Source: Opisthocomus hoazin (Eukaryota; Chordata; Aves; Opisthocomiformes; Opisthocomidae). Taken from it: DNA of 64,000 nt. The position numbers were made by a program, and so were the translations under genes. This document shows positions 23,201 through 35,900 of the stretch, one piece after another (the stretch's first letter is position 1; each line of letters begins with the position of its first letter). The notes under the pieces were generated by a model. The model was not told where the DNA came from, did not search any database, and worked only from the letters and a program-made list of their open reading frames with translations. The stretch spans positions 52,927,830 to 52,991,829 of the forward strand of contig NC_134454.1 of NCBI RefSeq assembly GCF_030867145.1. The letters are read 5' to 3'.

Positions 23201-26200
23201 CTAGTTACAGTTACACTGTCAATCATTATATAAATGCCTGCTCCAGCATGTCTTGTTTCAGTGTACTTTAAATGAAAAAGGTACTTGTGTTGAAATTTAG
23301 ACCATATTTTTGCAAGTAGCCTGTATTCTGAATTTGTGTACGTTTAAATTCATATCTTCATGTACAGCAGCAAGGCTTGTTTATTTAGTCTGGATAACTT
23401 AGTCTGAACTAACCTTCAGTAACTGGACACTTATAGTACAGCTTTAATTGAAGCATTTATTGTTGTTCTAACCTGAAATATTCAGTAAAATGGCTGAACC
23501 TTAAAGTAGTTTTGTGGGTTTGTTCAGGAACCAAAACCTCTTTGAATACTGAGCCCAAAAGACCAAAATGTGGAATATCAATATTTACTTCCACTCTCCA
23601 ATTTAATTTCACAACTACTCATCTTTAGCAGAGAATCTGGGGAGTTCCATGATGGAAGGCCTCCACTTTGCCTAGTGAAGCCAGGCCTTCTCTTGTGATG
23701 GCTTCTGCCTCTTGCTGGCGAAGCACAGGTGACGTAGCTTGGACTTACGCGTGGAAACTCCTTTACATGCGTGCATGTGGGAAGCCTACTTCTTACCTGC
23801 AGTCGCTGTGACCGTGAGGTTGCCCGTTTCACTTTGGGCTGCGGCTCTCCTGCTCTGCAAGGGACGGTGCTGCTGTGGCTGCTACCTGCTGGCTTCCTTT
23901 TCTCCGCAAGTGGGTCACCAGCCCGTGGCGTGAGGATGGAGAAGGGACTCCTGCAGACCTCCATTTTCTGGCAAGGATCAAGCATGAGTATCCTCTTCAG
24001 GCCCTTCCACCTGATCATTTATATCGACACAGTGGCTGGCACTTTCTCTGTTGACTAAAGAGGACAGAATCGGCAGGTGAAAGCAACATCCAACAGCCTT
24101 CAGAGGCCACCACTGGCCTACCAGGCCATTGATTGGGCTTGTAGCTGACATTTAGATACCTTACAGTTCAATCATCTGCTAGCTGTCTGGTTTAAAAAAA
24201 AATACATGGAAGTCAGACCTGATACCTGTTATAAAACATTAATTATCTGTAAAACTGAGCTTTTAATGCTAGTTATTTCCCATGCAGCTGAGTGCTGTTT
24301 TCCAAAGAGGAAGTCGCAGTTTGTTGGTGCCAGCAGAGTTTTTGCAAACAAAGAAACAAATCACTAGAATTTAACTAGTTTAGTAATTTCACATGCAGGT
24401 GTCATTCTTGACCATTTATTTTACTCTTCAGGAAATCATGGTGATACGCAGCAAGACCCTGCTTCTTTCAAGCAGCTGGTTTTCCTTTATAGTGAATTAA
24501 AGAAGGTCTGAAAAGCTTACTATACAATAAAAAATAAAGCAGGCTGATATTTCTAATCAAAGAGAGTGATCATGGTGTCTTTTTGTTGTCAGTCACAAAT
24601 AAAAGAACAGCTTTACTGAGCTGTGACTTGACACTCAGCTTTACCTTTTCTGAGATCGTGCCTCCTGGCCATTTCCATACTATTAGCAGCCTACAGGTTG
24701 CATAACTGTTAAAAAAAATTAAGATTGCTCAGTTCAGCCACTAAATTTTTTATCTGGAAGTACAGCAGTATTAACTTTACATGTATACAGCAGATGACGA
24801 CTCCACATATAAAACAGATTAACCCCCTCTCACCTGTTGTCATGGCTTTGTATGACCACTCTCAATCAATCGCACCAAGCTCAGCTGCAGCACAGTACGC
24901 TTTGCTGAGTCCCAGCAGGTGAATCAGCACCGGACTGCCTGCAATTTCCATCAATACACTCAGGTGCCTCTTAAGATCACCCACCAACTCCCAGCAAACC
25001 AGAAGTACTGGAGAGCACCATGGTCTCCACATGATTTTTTCAGGGTATCAATCACCAGAAGCAACTTCTGTGCATGGAAGAGTAAATATTGAATCGAGAC
25101 ACAATATGTGGGGACAACATGCCAAACACATGTACTTTGTTCGCATTAAACCATACCTGGCTGTTCAGAGCAGAGCCTTCCAAAACATTCTACAGAATCA
25201 CCTCAACAGAATGGGAAAAAAATTTCCTCTCTGAGCCACCATAAAAGGTACATTATTGTACCTGCTATGCTGATGTGCACATATGGCTCATGCCACAGAT
25301 GGCAGTGGTAGGAGCTTTCCCCATGGCTTCAGCTGGCAGTTGCAGTTTGCTGCTAACACTGCAATGTGATGGCAATCATAAAAGTCAAATAAAACTGTCA
25401 GGACGTTTTCCTGCTCATCCCATGGGTGCATTTCTTCTCTTGGCCTCCCAAAATTGCATGCAACCCATATGGGTGCAGAAATGGCCAGCATAGTCACTGG
25501 CTGCTAGCACCTCCTACCTGATCTCTCTTTGATTTTCTCTTAGGAATCAAATCCCTCAGAAAATTTTGAAAAAAAAAAAACCCCAAGTATGTATACTCCT
25601 TTTAGTCGCTCTAACCATTACATATCACCTCTTCATTAGCAACACAAAAGGGGAGTCCTCATTCACTTTACCGCATTTTGTAGTGAAGTACCTTCACAGA
25701 GAAGCAAAACTTTCAGAGCTTTCTGCTCGATTTATAACAGAGTTCAGTGCATAGACTCTAACCACGACTAAGTCCCTGAGAAAAATAGATGCATTGTATG
25801 CAAAGGCACTGGAGACAGTGCGCAAAAGACATAAGCACTATTGATACACCAACACAAAGTTAATCTGATTGGATAACCTCAGCTCAAATTATTGGTATTT
25901 TTCATATTGAAGACAAATATATAAAATACAACAGATGCCATGATTTCTGCCTAATTAGACTTGTAAAATGCCACGCATGATTATAGCACCATTAAAGCAT
26001 GTAAGGTGTAAAATAATAACATTAAGACATGTATGTGAGGAGACTGAAATACAAACACTGAACTGTGCTAAAAGACCTCATTTCGTTGTCCAGGCCTGAT
26101 GTCATTTTCCAGCTGAGAGCAGTACCGGTGTCCAATGTCTGAGAACAAGTGGAAAGTTTGGATGTGCCTGGGCATGCAACGAGATGTTTTTACGAAGTGT

Positions 26201-29200
26201 ATTTTCCAGGATTTCAAAACAAACACTGGAGAGGAGAGTATCTGTGGCTAGGAGTGCAGAGAATTTGGAAAAGCTCAGACTTTAATAACTGCTTCTCTGC
26301 ACCTCTGGTGATGCAGTTAATCTGGAAATATGAAAGGAGTCAAACTAACTTAAGGCAAATTGCAGCCTGTAGATCAACTTTGTCCTTAAGGCAAGCTCAC
26401 TTAATAATAGGATTTAACAAGAGATTTAATTGTCCTTCTGCCTTATCCTGGATCTCTGCATTCCCTGTCCTAAAAGACAGCAAGCGCAAATGTGTCTTAT
26501 CCATTTCCTGGCCAGTTAGGAACGAAGTGGGAAGTGCCTATGGAATTAAACTCTGCCATTTGTAGAAGGCTTCTGTATTTCTCAAAAAATCATATATAAC
26601 AATTAATGACACTTCTGACATTTGGTTTCGCTTGTGAGGTAGCCCGGTTAACCTATGAATGGTTATATTACTGCCTGGCATGAAGAGGCCAAGCTAATTT
26701 ATTTAGCAGGAGGAAAGGACCATGTGGGATTTCAGGAAATGTGAGCTAATAAGGTGCAAACTGCCTTTACAAATTCATTATTAAGGAAAATGTTCTGTCC
26801 TCTTCTACACATTTCTTGGAAGAGAGTCTCGTGGGCCACTCTGGGGTTTTCCATCAGTTTCAGGAATTTTTATGTCATTTTACTATTTGCTGTCTCAAGA
26901 CCTTTGCCTGGATTTTGACTCATTTTGTTTTGTCTGTCACAATTTGGCTTACCTAGGCTTTCAGAAATTCTGTATCACCCTCCTCCAATTCTTCTAAATT
27001 AACCTGTAAATCTGATTTACACTTCAAAAAGCATCCACCCTGACCATCGGTCTTGTTATTTCAAATATTTTCTCAAATCTCTCCACGAACTCTGCATCTA
27101 TTGCAAATCCCTTTACCTCTGAAATATCAACCCCTATTTACATTTCAGCTCACCTTTTCCCTTTGCTCTTCAGAACATCCCATTCACACGCATCTCTGCC
27201 ATTGCACACATCTCCTCTCATTTTCCTGTCTCCTAAGAGTTTACAGCAACCTGGAGCTGCTGGTTTAACAGCCAGTTTAACACACAGCGCTGTAAACTTT
27301 GGTGTCTGAGGAGCTGCTGCATGTGCAGCTCAGCCATCCCTGTTAAGAGCTGCAACGTCTCGAAGACCAGTAAGGAAAATAACCAAGGGTAGTAGCCACT
27401 TCAGCTGTTCTTAGTGAGTGCTTATATTGGTGAGTCACCAGTATCCGTTGGCTGTTTGGTCCATCAGCACTTCAAAAGCAGTGGATATGCCATAATGAAC
27501 TATACTGGAATCTGTGTGTGTATACTGTGCTTAAGTGGGCATTTTTCAAAGCTGATGGAGACATTTAGCTAATCAGCTGCCTTGGTACATCAGGTGCGCG
27601 TATCTGGCTTCAGAAAGTTTGGCTAAAAGGCTTGCCAAGAACCTGTTGCTCTTTTAAACAGGAATAAATCCATTTATTCTAAAAGATTAAGTAGAGCTAT
27701 TAGTCAGCCAGCGGTCAAAAATGCTTCACAGCAGATATGACTTGAAATGAGATCATTCAAGTCTCTGAGGATTTGAGCTATGAGAGTTTGGAGCAAGAGA
27801 GAAACCTAAATCATAAGTGTGTATGGCTTTGGCTAGATAAATCCTAGGTAAAATCTTCTCACTGAGGCGGCAACAAAATGCTATTAAATGAAAGTCTGTA
27901 TTTTAAAGGTTAGTGTATGCCACAAGTCAGATCTGGCAAGCACGCTGTGTCTACAGCCTGGATAGACAAATAATGCAGAATTTCAGTATTTGCAATGTAA
28001 CAAATTAAGTGATCCTGATTTCTTTGTTATTTCATATTGTTTGTGTTGCCATAGCAATTAGGAACCAAAATACCTCTGTTAAAACAGGCCCTGTACAAAA
28101 ACAGAAATAAAAGTAGTCCTTGCCTCTCCCAAAAGTTTTCTGCCTAAAAGAAGAGATAAAAAGAGCCAGACAGGCAGTAAATATAATAAAACAATCCTGC
28201 ATGGCTTAGGTTGGACACAGCACATCAGTTGCCGTGTTGTTGTCAATTTTTTACAGGTCTGACAGGAAAAAAAACCACAAAGAAACCATCTTTTACAGGG
28301 GAACCTGAAGTAGAACAAGGAATAAACCATGTGGATGACAATGGAGAGCTTCTTATATGTGAGAGGATCAAAGTGGGTGGAAGCTGATGTCAACGCAGAG
28401 TAGAAGGCAGTCAGGGAGCTGCAGGTTGTGAAGGTCTACGAAAGCGAAAGCAAGCAGCTTATGTTTAACAGGGCTCTAGAGGAGAGCAAAGGGAGGGATG
28501 GGAAGCGAGGTGTGTGACAGTCAAAGCTAGAGAACTCGTCCTCTCCGTAGCATTTGGAGGGGGTATGACTGAGAGAAGAAGATACATTTAGTCTCAACAA
28601 ACCAATCGGTACTAAAGGAAACTTGCAGCAACAATACTGGAAGAAAAGCACAACAAAGTAATCAAAATAGTTTTAGGAGAAAGCAAAGTGTTTCTTTTTG
28701 ATTGTCTTACTTCAAGTCTGGAGTTTCTGTGTACATCACTCCAAGAGTTATTTTTAATTTGTCGCTGCATCATAATGAAACATAAGGGCATGCAGTGTGC
28801 CAGGTTTTGTTTGTTTCCTCTTCAGCAACAGAAGTCTGCTTTGGTCATCTCAAGTGAAATACGAACATTGTGCAACTGGCAGCTATACCAGAGAGCAAAA
28901 ATCTAAAAAAACTAAAGCAAACGTGATGCTTCTGTCAAAAAGAGAATAAGCCTTTAGCTGATGTTTGGATTTGCTGTATGTCTGAGACGGCAACCACCAC
29001 AACTGTAGTCCAGCCGACTCAATTCTGCAGAAGATTCTGATGAGAACCCATCTAGTTTTGCCAGCCATACAGAAAAAGTTGTGATGTGCTTCATTTAATT
29101 TCATATTTTTAAAATCTGTCACCTCCTTGACTTTAAGTTTGTGTATCTGTGTGGGATTTGCTCACACTGCAACAGAGATGGGAAGGCAGGGCAGACAAAG

Positions 29201-31849
29201 GGGCAACTGCAAAAGCTGAGTGAAGATGCTACACAGATACCATTTCAAATTTTGAGAAGGTGACTTACTGTAAGAGCTGGCAGCATCAGGCCTGTCTCTA
29301 TCCGGACTCCTTTTGCAGACAAACAATCTAGTTTACAGAAGGCTGAAGGTATGGGACGATAAGGAGTTTCTGCATCCTACCAAGATCTTTTTTCTAGAAT
29401 TTCAGGAACACATTAAAGTAAAAAGTGGAGATCAGACCAGGCAGAAGCTACAGGAAAGAGGGTACTCCCTGAAAACGCAGACAAGCGTGCTTAAATGTAC
29501 ACACGTAAGAAGCCGCCCTGCAAAAAAAGCAAAGCTGACCGTATTTCTGAAGAAGCTGGTTCTGAAACAATGCCTCTAAAAAGTTGTGATATTGTACACA
29601 CTGTAAAAAAATGGATTAAGGGAGTGCTGTGTTTTTAAACAGAGAATGCAAAAGAAGATTAAAGACCTATAGAGTTTATGACCAGCCTGTGGCTGAAAAT
29701 CCTGAATTTGGGGATTAGTCAAATCCCTGAGAAGAGACCAGTGCATGACTGGAGTCTGATGCAGACCACTCTGCAAGAAACTACCCAAGGAGTCTTTAAT
29801 GTATAAAAACAAAGCTGAAAACATAAAACTTGTAGTAAAAGCAGGGCATAAATTGAGCTAAAAATGAGCCACATTTTGGATCTCATCAGGACAGCACATA
29901 TCTTGAAGGAGGACATGGAATAGGGTACCCTGGCAGTAGAGGAAGATTTTGAGAACTTATCAAAAAGATAACGCAGCTTTTGAAGGAACTCTGAGCAGAG
30001 GTGGGGGAGCCCTCCCCTCTGGGATGCTTATGCTCTTGTACAGGGATGACCTCTCTTCTGCGATGTTTATAGCCTTCCACTTTCCCTGAAGCAGAAACTA
30101 GAAGAAAGGTTGGCAGGCTCCTTGTTCTGGAAATCACAGGTAAAGCTGAAAAGCAAACAAACAAACAAACAAAAAGCAAGGTTACCTGTGCTGGTCAAGA
30201 CCACTAGTTTTGTTAAACACCCGTATGAACTGAGTTTCCAAAAGTGGGAAGTTTTTCCACTACCCAAGAAGTAACATTCTGGAAGCAGCCTGTGACAGGT
30301 GTTTTCGCCACCTATGTTCTTTGCCTGACGTATCTAGAGAAGCCTGGCGGGTGTCCTTAGGAAAAGTAGAGGATATGTTTGTGGACATTCAGAGCTGTTT
30401 CTGGACACACTCCTTCCACAGACTGCATGTGGGAAGTGATCTCCCGGATAATATGATAACTTCCTGATTTTATTGTGGGTGCTAAGGTCTGCACACATGC
30501 TTCTTTAATCTGGGATGCTGGCAGAGGAGTAAGATCGAAGGTTTAGAAAGTTTAGATCGATTATTGGCTCTGAGGCAAGAGCTAAACAGACAGTTGTAAA
30601 TTCTGCATCACAGCAGTATTCTGAACACAGCAAAAAGTACAGGTGAATGACAGAGCAGAGTTCAGGGCACTGCCAATATACTTGCCCCTCTGGGAGAGGA
30701 AAGAGGACAAGGAATTTTTAGAAGGTGAACTGCACAGCCAATTTTGAGTAATCTAGCTATCCGAGTGATAAACCCAAGAATGTCACTGTGCAAGCCCATG
30801 AATGAGGGATGCAAATGTTGTCATGTTCTTGGAGAAACGGAATGAATCGCACTAACACTCAGCAAATTCAAATTTAAATTGTCAGTGGTTATCTCCAAGG
30901 TAGGTGCAACTCTAGTCCTCCTACAGTGGAGTGGCCGCAATTAAGGACTTGCTGTTTATGCACAATGAACACCAAAAAAATTTGAGTAACTTTATGCCGG
31001 TTATGAGACTTTCTACAAACCATTCACTGTTCCCCAGAGCTAGCAAGCATGTCCTCCCCATGGGAATACAGAGTCTGTTCTTCTAGGTACAAAGCTAATG
31101 CCTTTCAAACAGAACAGATTTTGGAGTGATTATTAAAGAGGTAGATTATGTACACAGCTAATCTGATATTTTATTCCCCGCTGCTGCCAAAACACAATAA
31201 AATCTGTCAGCCAAGAATCTTCAGGGACAAAGCGTGGACAGGGTGAGGGGCTGGGGGGATTATCCAAAATATTTCCAGGGCTGTTAGCACAGCTCACTAG
31301 AAGCAGCACCTACATCAATTTAAGGGGAAAAGTTCTAGATGCTGCATAGGATTCAGGAATGGTAACAAGTTCAGTGTGTTATGAAGTTACATGATGGTTA
31401 CTTAGGAATATGAAAACTCTGTGAGTGTAAGAGATCTTTCACTGGCTTCAAGTGGCTTTGCTAGAAACCTGTTAAGACTCTTGATGCATGCCAACATGTG
31501 CCAACGTTATGAAAAATAAAGTCCAAATGACTGAAACAGCCCGTGTAGGCTGTCATGCAAACCACACATTTGTTCACAACGGCAGAAGGAAGACGTTATG
31601 TAGCTGTTCTGCACTATTCCTTGTACTTCGCTGACCTGGCGGCCTGACCAAATGACCTAATATCGAAGCCACTGATGGTGCTTAGAAAACCAATTTCCAC
31701 GAGCAGCGAGTTCTTATACAGACTGTGATAAAAAGAAGAAATTTGGCTGCATGTAATAACCATGCAGAGAGGCTGGCGTGAGTTAAAGCAGGTTTTGCTG
31801 AGATGTCGTTCTCTGCGGATTGCTGCTCATGCTTGTTTCCCTGGAGCCC
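23201..31849. other. intergenic sequence upstream of MAMDC2
   Basis: AT-rich unique sequence with no gene I can support. Open frames of 60-146 codons (for example 23578-24018 minus and 26149-26565 plus) show no motifs. A (CAAA)5 microsatellite lies at 30154-30175. Distal enhancers of MAMDC2 could lie here but cannot be seen from sequence alone. Confidence 0.5.
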
Positions 31850-32312
31850 GTGGACAGGTGGAAAGCCGCACGGGAGTCGTCCGGCACAGAGGTTCTGACA
31901 TCCCGCGTCCTCTCGGGGACCTCTCTGATTTTGAGGGCTGTTTTCGGGAAGCCAGCTGTTCCAGTTCCTCGACGTACCCGGTTAGTTTGAGCGATGACCC
32001 ACAAGCACGGCTGAAGTGAGTTTACCTCGGCGTAGACGGTGGAATCCTCGGGGGGGGGGGGGGGGAGGGGAACGGCACCCCCGTCCCGAAGGCGCTCCCG
32101 CCCCCGCCGCCGGGGCCGACCCCGCAGCCCGCCGGGGGTGGGACGGGCCGACCCGCCGGGGTGCCCTCTCCGCACCCTCCCGGCCCCCCCGCCGAGGGGC
32201 CGCCGTCCGCCCCGCCGCCGCAGCCCCGGGCACGGCGCGGCCGCGCCCCCGCGCTCCCGGTCCCGCGCCCGCCCGCCCGCCGCCGGCAGCCCCGGCTCCC
32301 CCGGCGCGGAAG

Positions 32313-32343
32313 ATGCTGCGGCTCTGCCTGCTCGCCGCGCACG
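32313..32343 (+). CDS. MAMDC2: MAMDC2 exon 1 (coding part)
   Basis: MAMDC2 is a secreted, matrix-associated protein with tandem MAM domains. The coding part of exon 1 starts at ATG 32313, with A at -3, and encodes the beginning of the signal peptide (MLRLCLLAAH). It ends with a consensus donor (GTAAGC at 32344) after 31 nt, in phase 1. The chosen start gives a hydrophobic leader that continues in exon 2 and aligns with the start of vertebrate MAMDC2. Intron 1 is only 124 bp and GC-rich. The 5' UTR boundary is unknown. Confidence 0.9.
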
Positions 32344-32467
32344 GTAAGCGGCGGCCGGGGACGCGCCGCCGCCGCCGCCCTCCGCCCGCCCGGGGCTCGG
32401 CGTGGGCGCCGCTGCGGGGCCGGCGGCGGCGGCCGGGCCGTGACCGCGGCTCGCTTTGTCCTTGCAG

Positions 32468-32581
32468 CTCTGCGGCTCGCCGGGGCCGCCGCGCTCTCCC
32501 CCGGCTCCTGCGCCTTTGAGGACAGCGCCTGCGGCTACGGCTGGGACTACGCGCAGCTGCCCTGGGCGCTGCACGGAGAAG
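32468..32581 (+). CDS. MAMDC2: MAMDC2 exon 2: end of signal peptide and start of MAM domain 1
   Basis: The acceptor ...CTTGCAG ends at 32467 and the donor GTAAGC starts at 32582; the exon is 114 nt, phase 1 to 1. It encodes the rest of the hydrophobic leader (residues 11-20) and the start of MAM domain 1. That start has the hallmark CAFEDSACGY, with Cys25 and Cys32 expected to form the first MAM disulphide, followed by the conserved LPW segment (residues 41-43). The exon sits in the CpG island, and a minisatellite begins about 20 bp past its donor. Confidence 0.95.
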
Positions 32582-32601
32582 GTAAGCGCGCTGCTGGCCC
32601 C

Positions 32602-32941
32602 CGGGCGCGCAGACCACCCCCCGGGCACGCAGACCCCCCCGGGCGTGCAGACCCCCCCCGGGCATGCAGACAGACCCCCCCGGGCGTGCAGACCCCCCCA
32701 GGCGTGCAGACCCATCCCGGGCGTGCAGACCCCCCCGGGCATGCAGACCCCCCCGGGCGTGCAGACCCCCCCCGGGCGTGCAGAGCCCCCTGGGCATGCA
32801 GACAGACCCCCCCGGGCGTGCAGACCCCCCCCGGGCATGCAGACCCCCCCGGGCGTGCAGACCCCCCCCGGGCATGCAGACAGACCACCCCCGGGCGTGC
32901 AGACCCACCCCGGGCGTGCAGACCGCCCCCCCCCCCCCCCC
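32602..32941. repeat. GC-rich minisatellite, about 17 units of 18-24 bp
   Basis: The unit is ccgggcgtgcagaccccc with variants: gcgtg or gcatg in the middle, 5-8 Cs, and an extra CAGA in some copies (near 32669, 32800 and 32880). The recurrence of the CAGA variant and of paired gcgtg/gcatg units suggests expansion of multi-unit blocks. The array starts about 20 bp after the exon 2 donor and ends in a run of 16 Cs (32926-32941). On the minus (template) strand it is a series of G runs. Length is likely to vary between individuals. Confidence 0.95.
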
Positions 32942-35900
32942 GGGCACAGTTCTCCCCGCAGGTTCCCGCGGGATGCCGCGGAAGCATTGCTGTTTCTTTG
33001 GCTTTCTGCTGGGAAAAGGTGTCCTTCGTCCAATGCGCCGCAGGTGACTTAGCCCTCTCCCTAGAAAAAACAGATCTGTCAAATTCCTGTTTGGCTGCGC
33101 TCTTGTGTGTTTTTTTTCTGAATATTTTTCGAGTTCCGTGCTAGAAGCGGGTGCGTTTCCAGGGCGGGAGGCAATCTTTGTGAGGAGCATCTCTGCAACA
33201 ACGTTTGATTGAGACTTTACTCCGTTTTACGGTACCTACAGTTCAGTAGGAAAAAGATAAGCCCTGGTCGTTCAGTGAGTTGTGTTTGCAAGGACTGTCT
33301 GCCTGTGGAAGAGGCAACGAAACGGGGTCACTGTGCGGAGTTCCCGTGCCACTGTGACTTGAGAAGTTTTTAGCGGAGGCTCCCGTTTTTGACAGGATCA
33401 ATATGAACAAACTAAAGACTAAACAAAGATAAGTACAATACGGTTGTAACAGGGCAATAAAAAAATTTAATTTTGGCTATGTTTTGGCCACAGTATCATT
33501 CAGAAAGTGAAAGTTGTGCTCACAGATTTAAAGGGACTGTGTGCTGTCAAAGTATTTAAGCTCCAAAACAGGTACCAAGAGTAATGAAGAGGTGAGTACG
33601 GATCCGAAGAGATAGACACCCCTCATTACCCTTCATCAGCACTCCATTCAAAACTGGCTGGTCCAGTTTTGTCATTCCACTTGTTACTCGGTTGATAATG
33701 AACCTTTTTTTTCTTTTTCCTGATTGTGACCCACTTGTGAAATACGTAAAGTAAGTCACCTTAACTGTTAATTTTTAGATTAATCATTAGGGTTTGAGAG
33801 TGTAAGAAGAGGATGTGAGGATGTCATGATTAAAATAATGGCTTTTTATCTTTTTTTTTTTTCATTATTTAAACAGACATAGATTTTCCTGTGTTTTTGA
33901 AGATACTAGTGGAGGTTTTAGTAACCATCTCTGCTTTCCCAGCTATGCCTCTTAGCATCAGGCCCTCGTAAGCCACCTGTCTTGGAAGCAGCACCTCCTT
34001 GTGACTAACCAGGAGCCGCACAGCAGCGGTACTGATTCAGCTTCAGGGGACTGTGGGATGCTGGGAGTAATACCTGCAGAAATGGGTGTGCATCGCATTG
34101 TGCACATCCGTACCCCAGCGCTTCAAGAAACAGGGAAATTTTGCCAGAGATTTGGAGCAGCAGCAGCCTACTTTTTTTTGGTTGTTGCAGTTTGATTTTC
34201 CTATGTGACCATAAGCATACCAGCGGCTACACAGCTTCTGTCGCTGTAGATCTTGTTTTTCAGAGATAGATAAGCGAACTGTCATACCCTGGGAGGATAT
34301 GTGGTATACCAGCTCTCTTAATAGGCACAGTTCTGTCAGCATTTCCATTATAGACCCTTTTTTTTGCTGTCTGTAATTTAATCACAGTAAGTTGTTCCGT
34401 GCAAACATTTGGCATACAAGATATTAACCTCTTCAGAAACACATTCGTAGAATCGTAACTAAATCTAGTTGAAAATAGTTCATCCAAATTTATGTAGCAG
34501 GTGTGCAAAACTGGTCTTCCTTAGATGCTCTTTTTTATCTCGTAAAACCCTGTTCCTTTTGGCAGCTCTGGGCCCTGCTGCTTGCAGGTCAGTGTACATA
34601 CATGTTACCACATGCTGGGACAGCAGAGGAAGTTAAGGATGGGAGTGGCAGCTTAGCTTTGAATTGTTCCACTTCTCCTTGTATTGCTTCAAAACTGGTT
34701 TATTATTTTTAAATATTATTTGTAATACAGAGTCATAGACAGCAAATCTCTTACAGGGATTATCTGATTTGCGGTGAAAGTTCTTTCATCTTATAAATCT
34801 CTCATTAGCGTGGTCTTGTGCCAAACTGTCAAGATGATGTAAATGTAACTAAAATCCTGCCCAGAAATTTCCACTCCATACTTGAAAGTTTTTTGCCCGG
34901 TTGCCAAGCAAGCCAGTTATCTTCTGAAAGGCCAGGCGCAGAAAGGGAAGTGTGAGGCTAAATTTTGCTTTTGTTTACAGCTATGCATTCTCACTTAAAC
35001 CAGTAGGTTTCTAAGGTTCAACTGCTTCTGTAGATGTCTCTGGCTTCTCTTGAGTATTCTGGTAGTTCTGGGATAAGAGATTTTTTTTCTGTTTAATTTT
35101 AGAATTTTTATAATTGAAAAGACTTTTTTCGCTAAAGTTTTGCTGCCTGTAGCTGACTGGCATTTTAGGCCCATTTTAGTCAAGTAGCTCTGAATTCAGG
35201 AATAGGACCTTGAAGTGTGAACATCAAGGTGCTCTTTTTAACTGTCGGCTTTTTCAGTCAGTCGTCGGAGTTTACTTGGTGTTTGCATTTTAGAATCATA
35301 ATGATTTTTAGCAGACAATCACCGTGCAAAGAAAAATGTAAAATACAGAAACAACTGAGGATATAAATTTCTTGTGAGCTTACCTGTGGCTGAGAAGCAC
35401 ACCCAGCTGAGGTCATGGCCCAGGCATAGTAAGAATAGCACTATGCTTGAGCCAGCATTTTTCCTAATGTGCCAGTTCTGCTTTCAGTGTAAGCTGGGAA
35501 ATCCCATGCAAACTTGATGTGCTTCATGTGGGTGTTCGTAGGATACCAGCTACACAAGGAACACAGTAATGTTGTTGCTCAGGAAAAGGGCAACATCTTG
35601 TAATCCTGGTTCTGAAATCTGGTGAGCAACAGAAGATGAATTTGTGCGTGATCAATGGACCAGTGATAAGATCTGCAAGCCTTCAGTGATTTGCTAGTAC
35701 ACATAAACCAAGGTGTCAGTGGTCCATTTTAACTTCAAAGGTGTAGGCATGCTCTGACAAATATTCTTGCATTTATAATGCCTCTGAACAGATTGTTTCT
35801 TTATAAAATTCCAGGTATACAATATAAGACAAAGATCGAACTCCTTGGACCCAGCTAATGGATGAGAAATTTAGAAAGCCATTCTGTATTCATCACTACT

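Larger units (their letters stand above)
31850..33010 (+). promoter_or_regulatory. MAMDC2: CpG island covering the MAMDC2 promoter, exons 1 and 2
   Basis: Base composition switches abruptly from AT-rich to strongly GC- and CpG-rich, and falls back just after exon 2. No TATA box is evident close to the start codon, consistent with a CpG-island promoter with dispersed starts. The transcription start cannot be placed from sequence. A 16-base G run at 32050-32065 lies about 250 bp upstream of the start codon. Confidence 0.8.

Noticed and set aside
23578..24018. 146-codon minus-strand open frame
   Set aside because: Low-complexity Ser/Arg/Pro-rich peptide without motifs, in a locally GC-richer stretch; overlapping + frames are equally open.
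26660..26750. Segment encoding a TAWHEE-like peptide, considered as an exon of CFAP95 (C9orf135)
   Set aside because: Only a short Trp-His match by eye; flanking residues do not fit and splice sites are not convincing.
32602..32941. CRISPR-like array
   Set aside because: Direct units are contiguous without unique spacers; this is a minisatellite in a vertebrate genome.
31783..33190. Open frames of 300-416 codons on both strands around the CpG island
   Set aside because: They run across the minisatellite and homopolymer runs, consist of repeated Pro/Gly/Arg/Cys-rich units, and overlap the true MAMDC2 exons and splice sites. They arise because GC-rich DNA has few stop codons.
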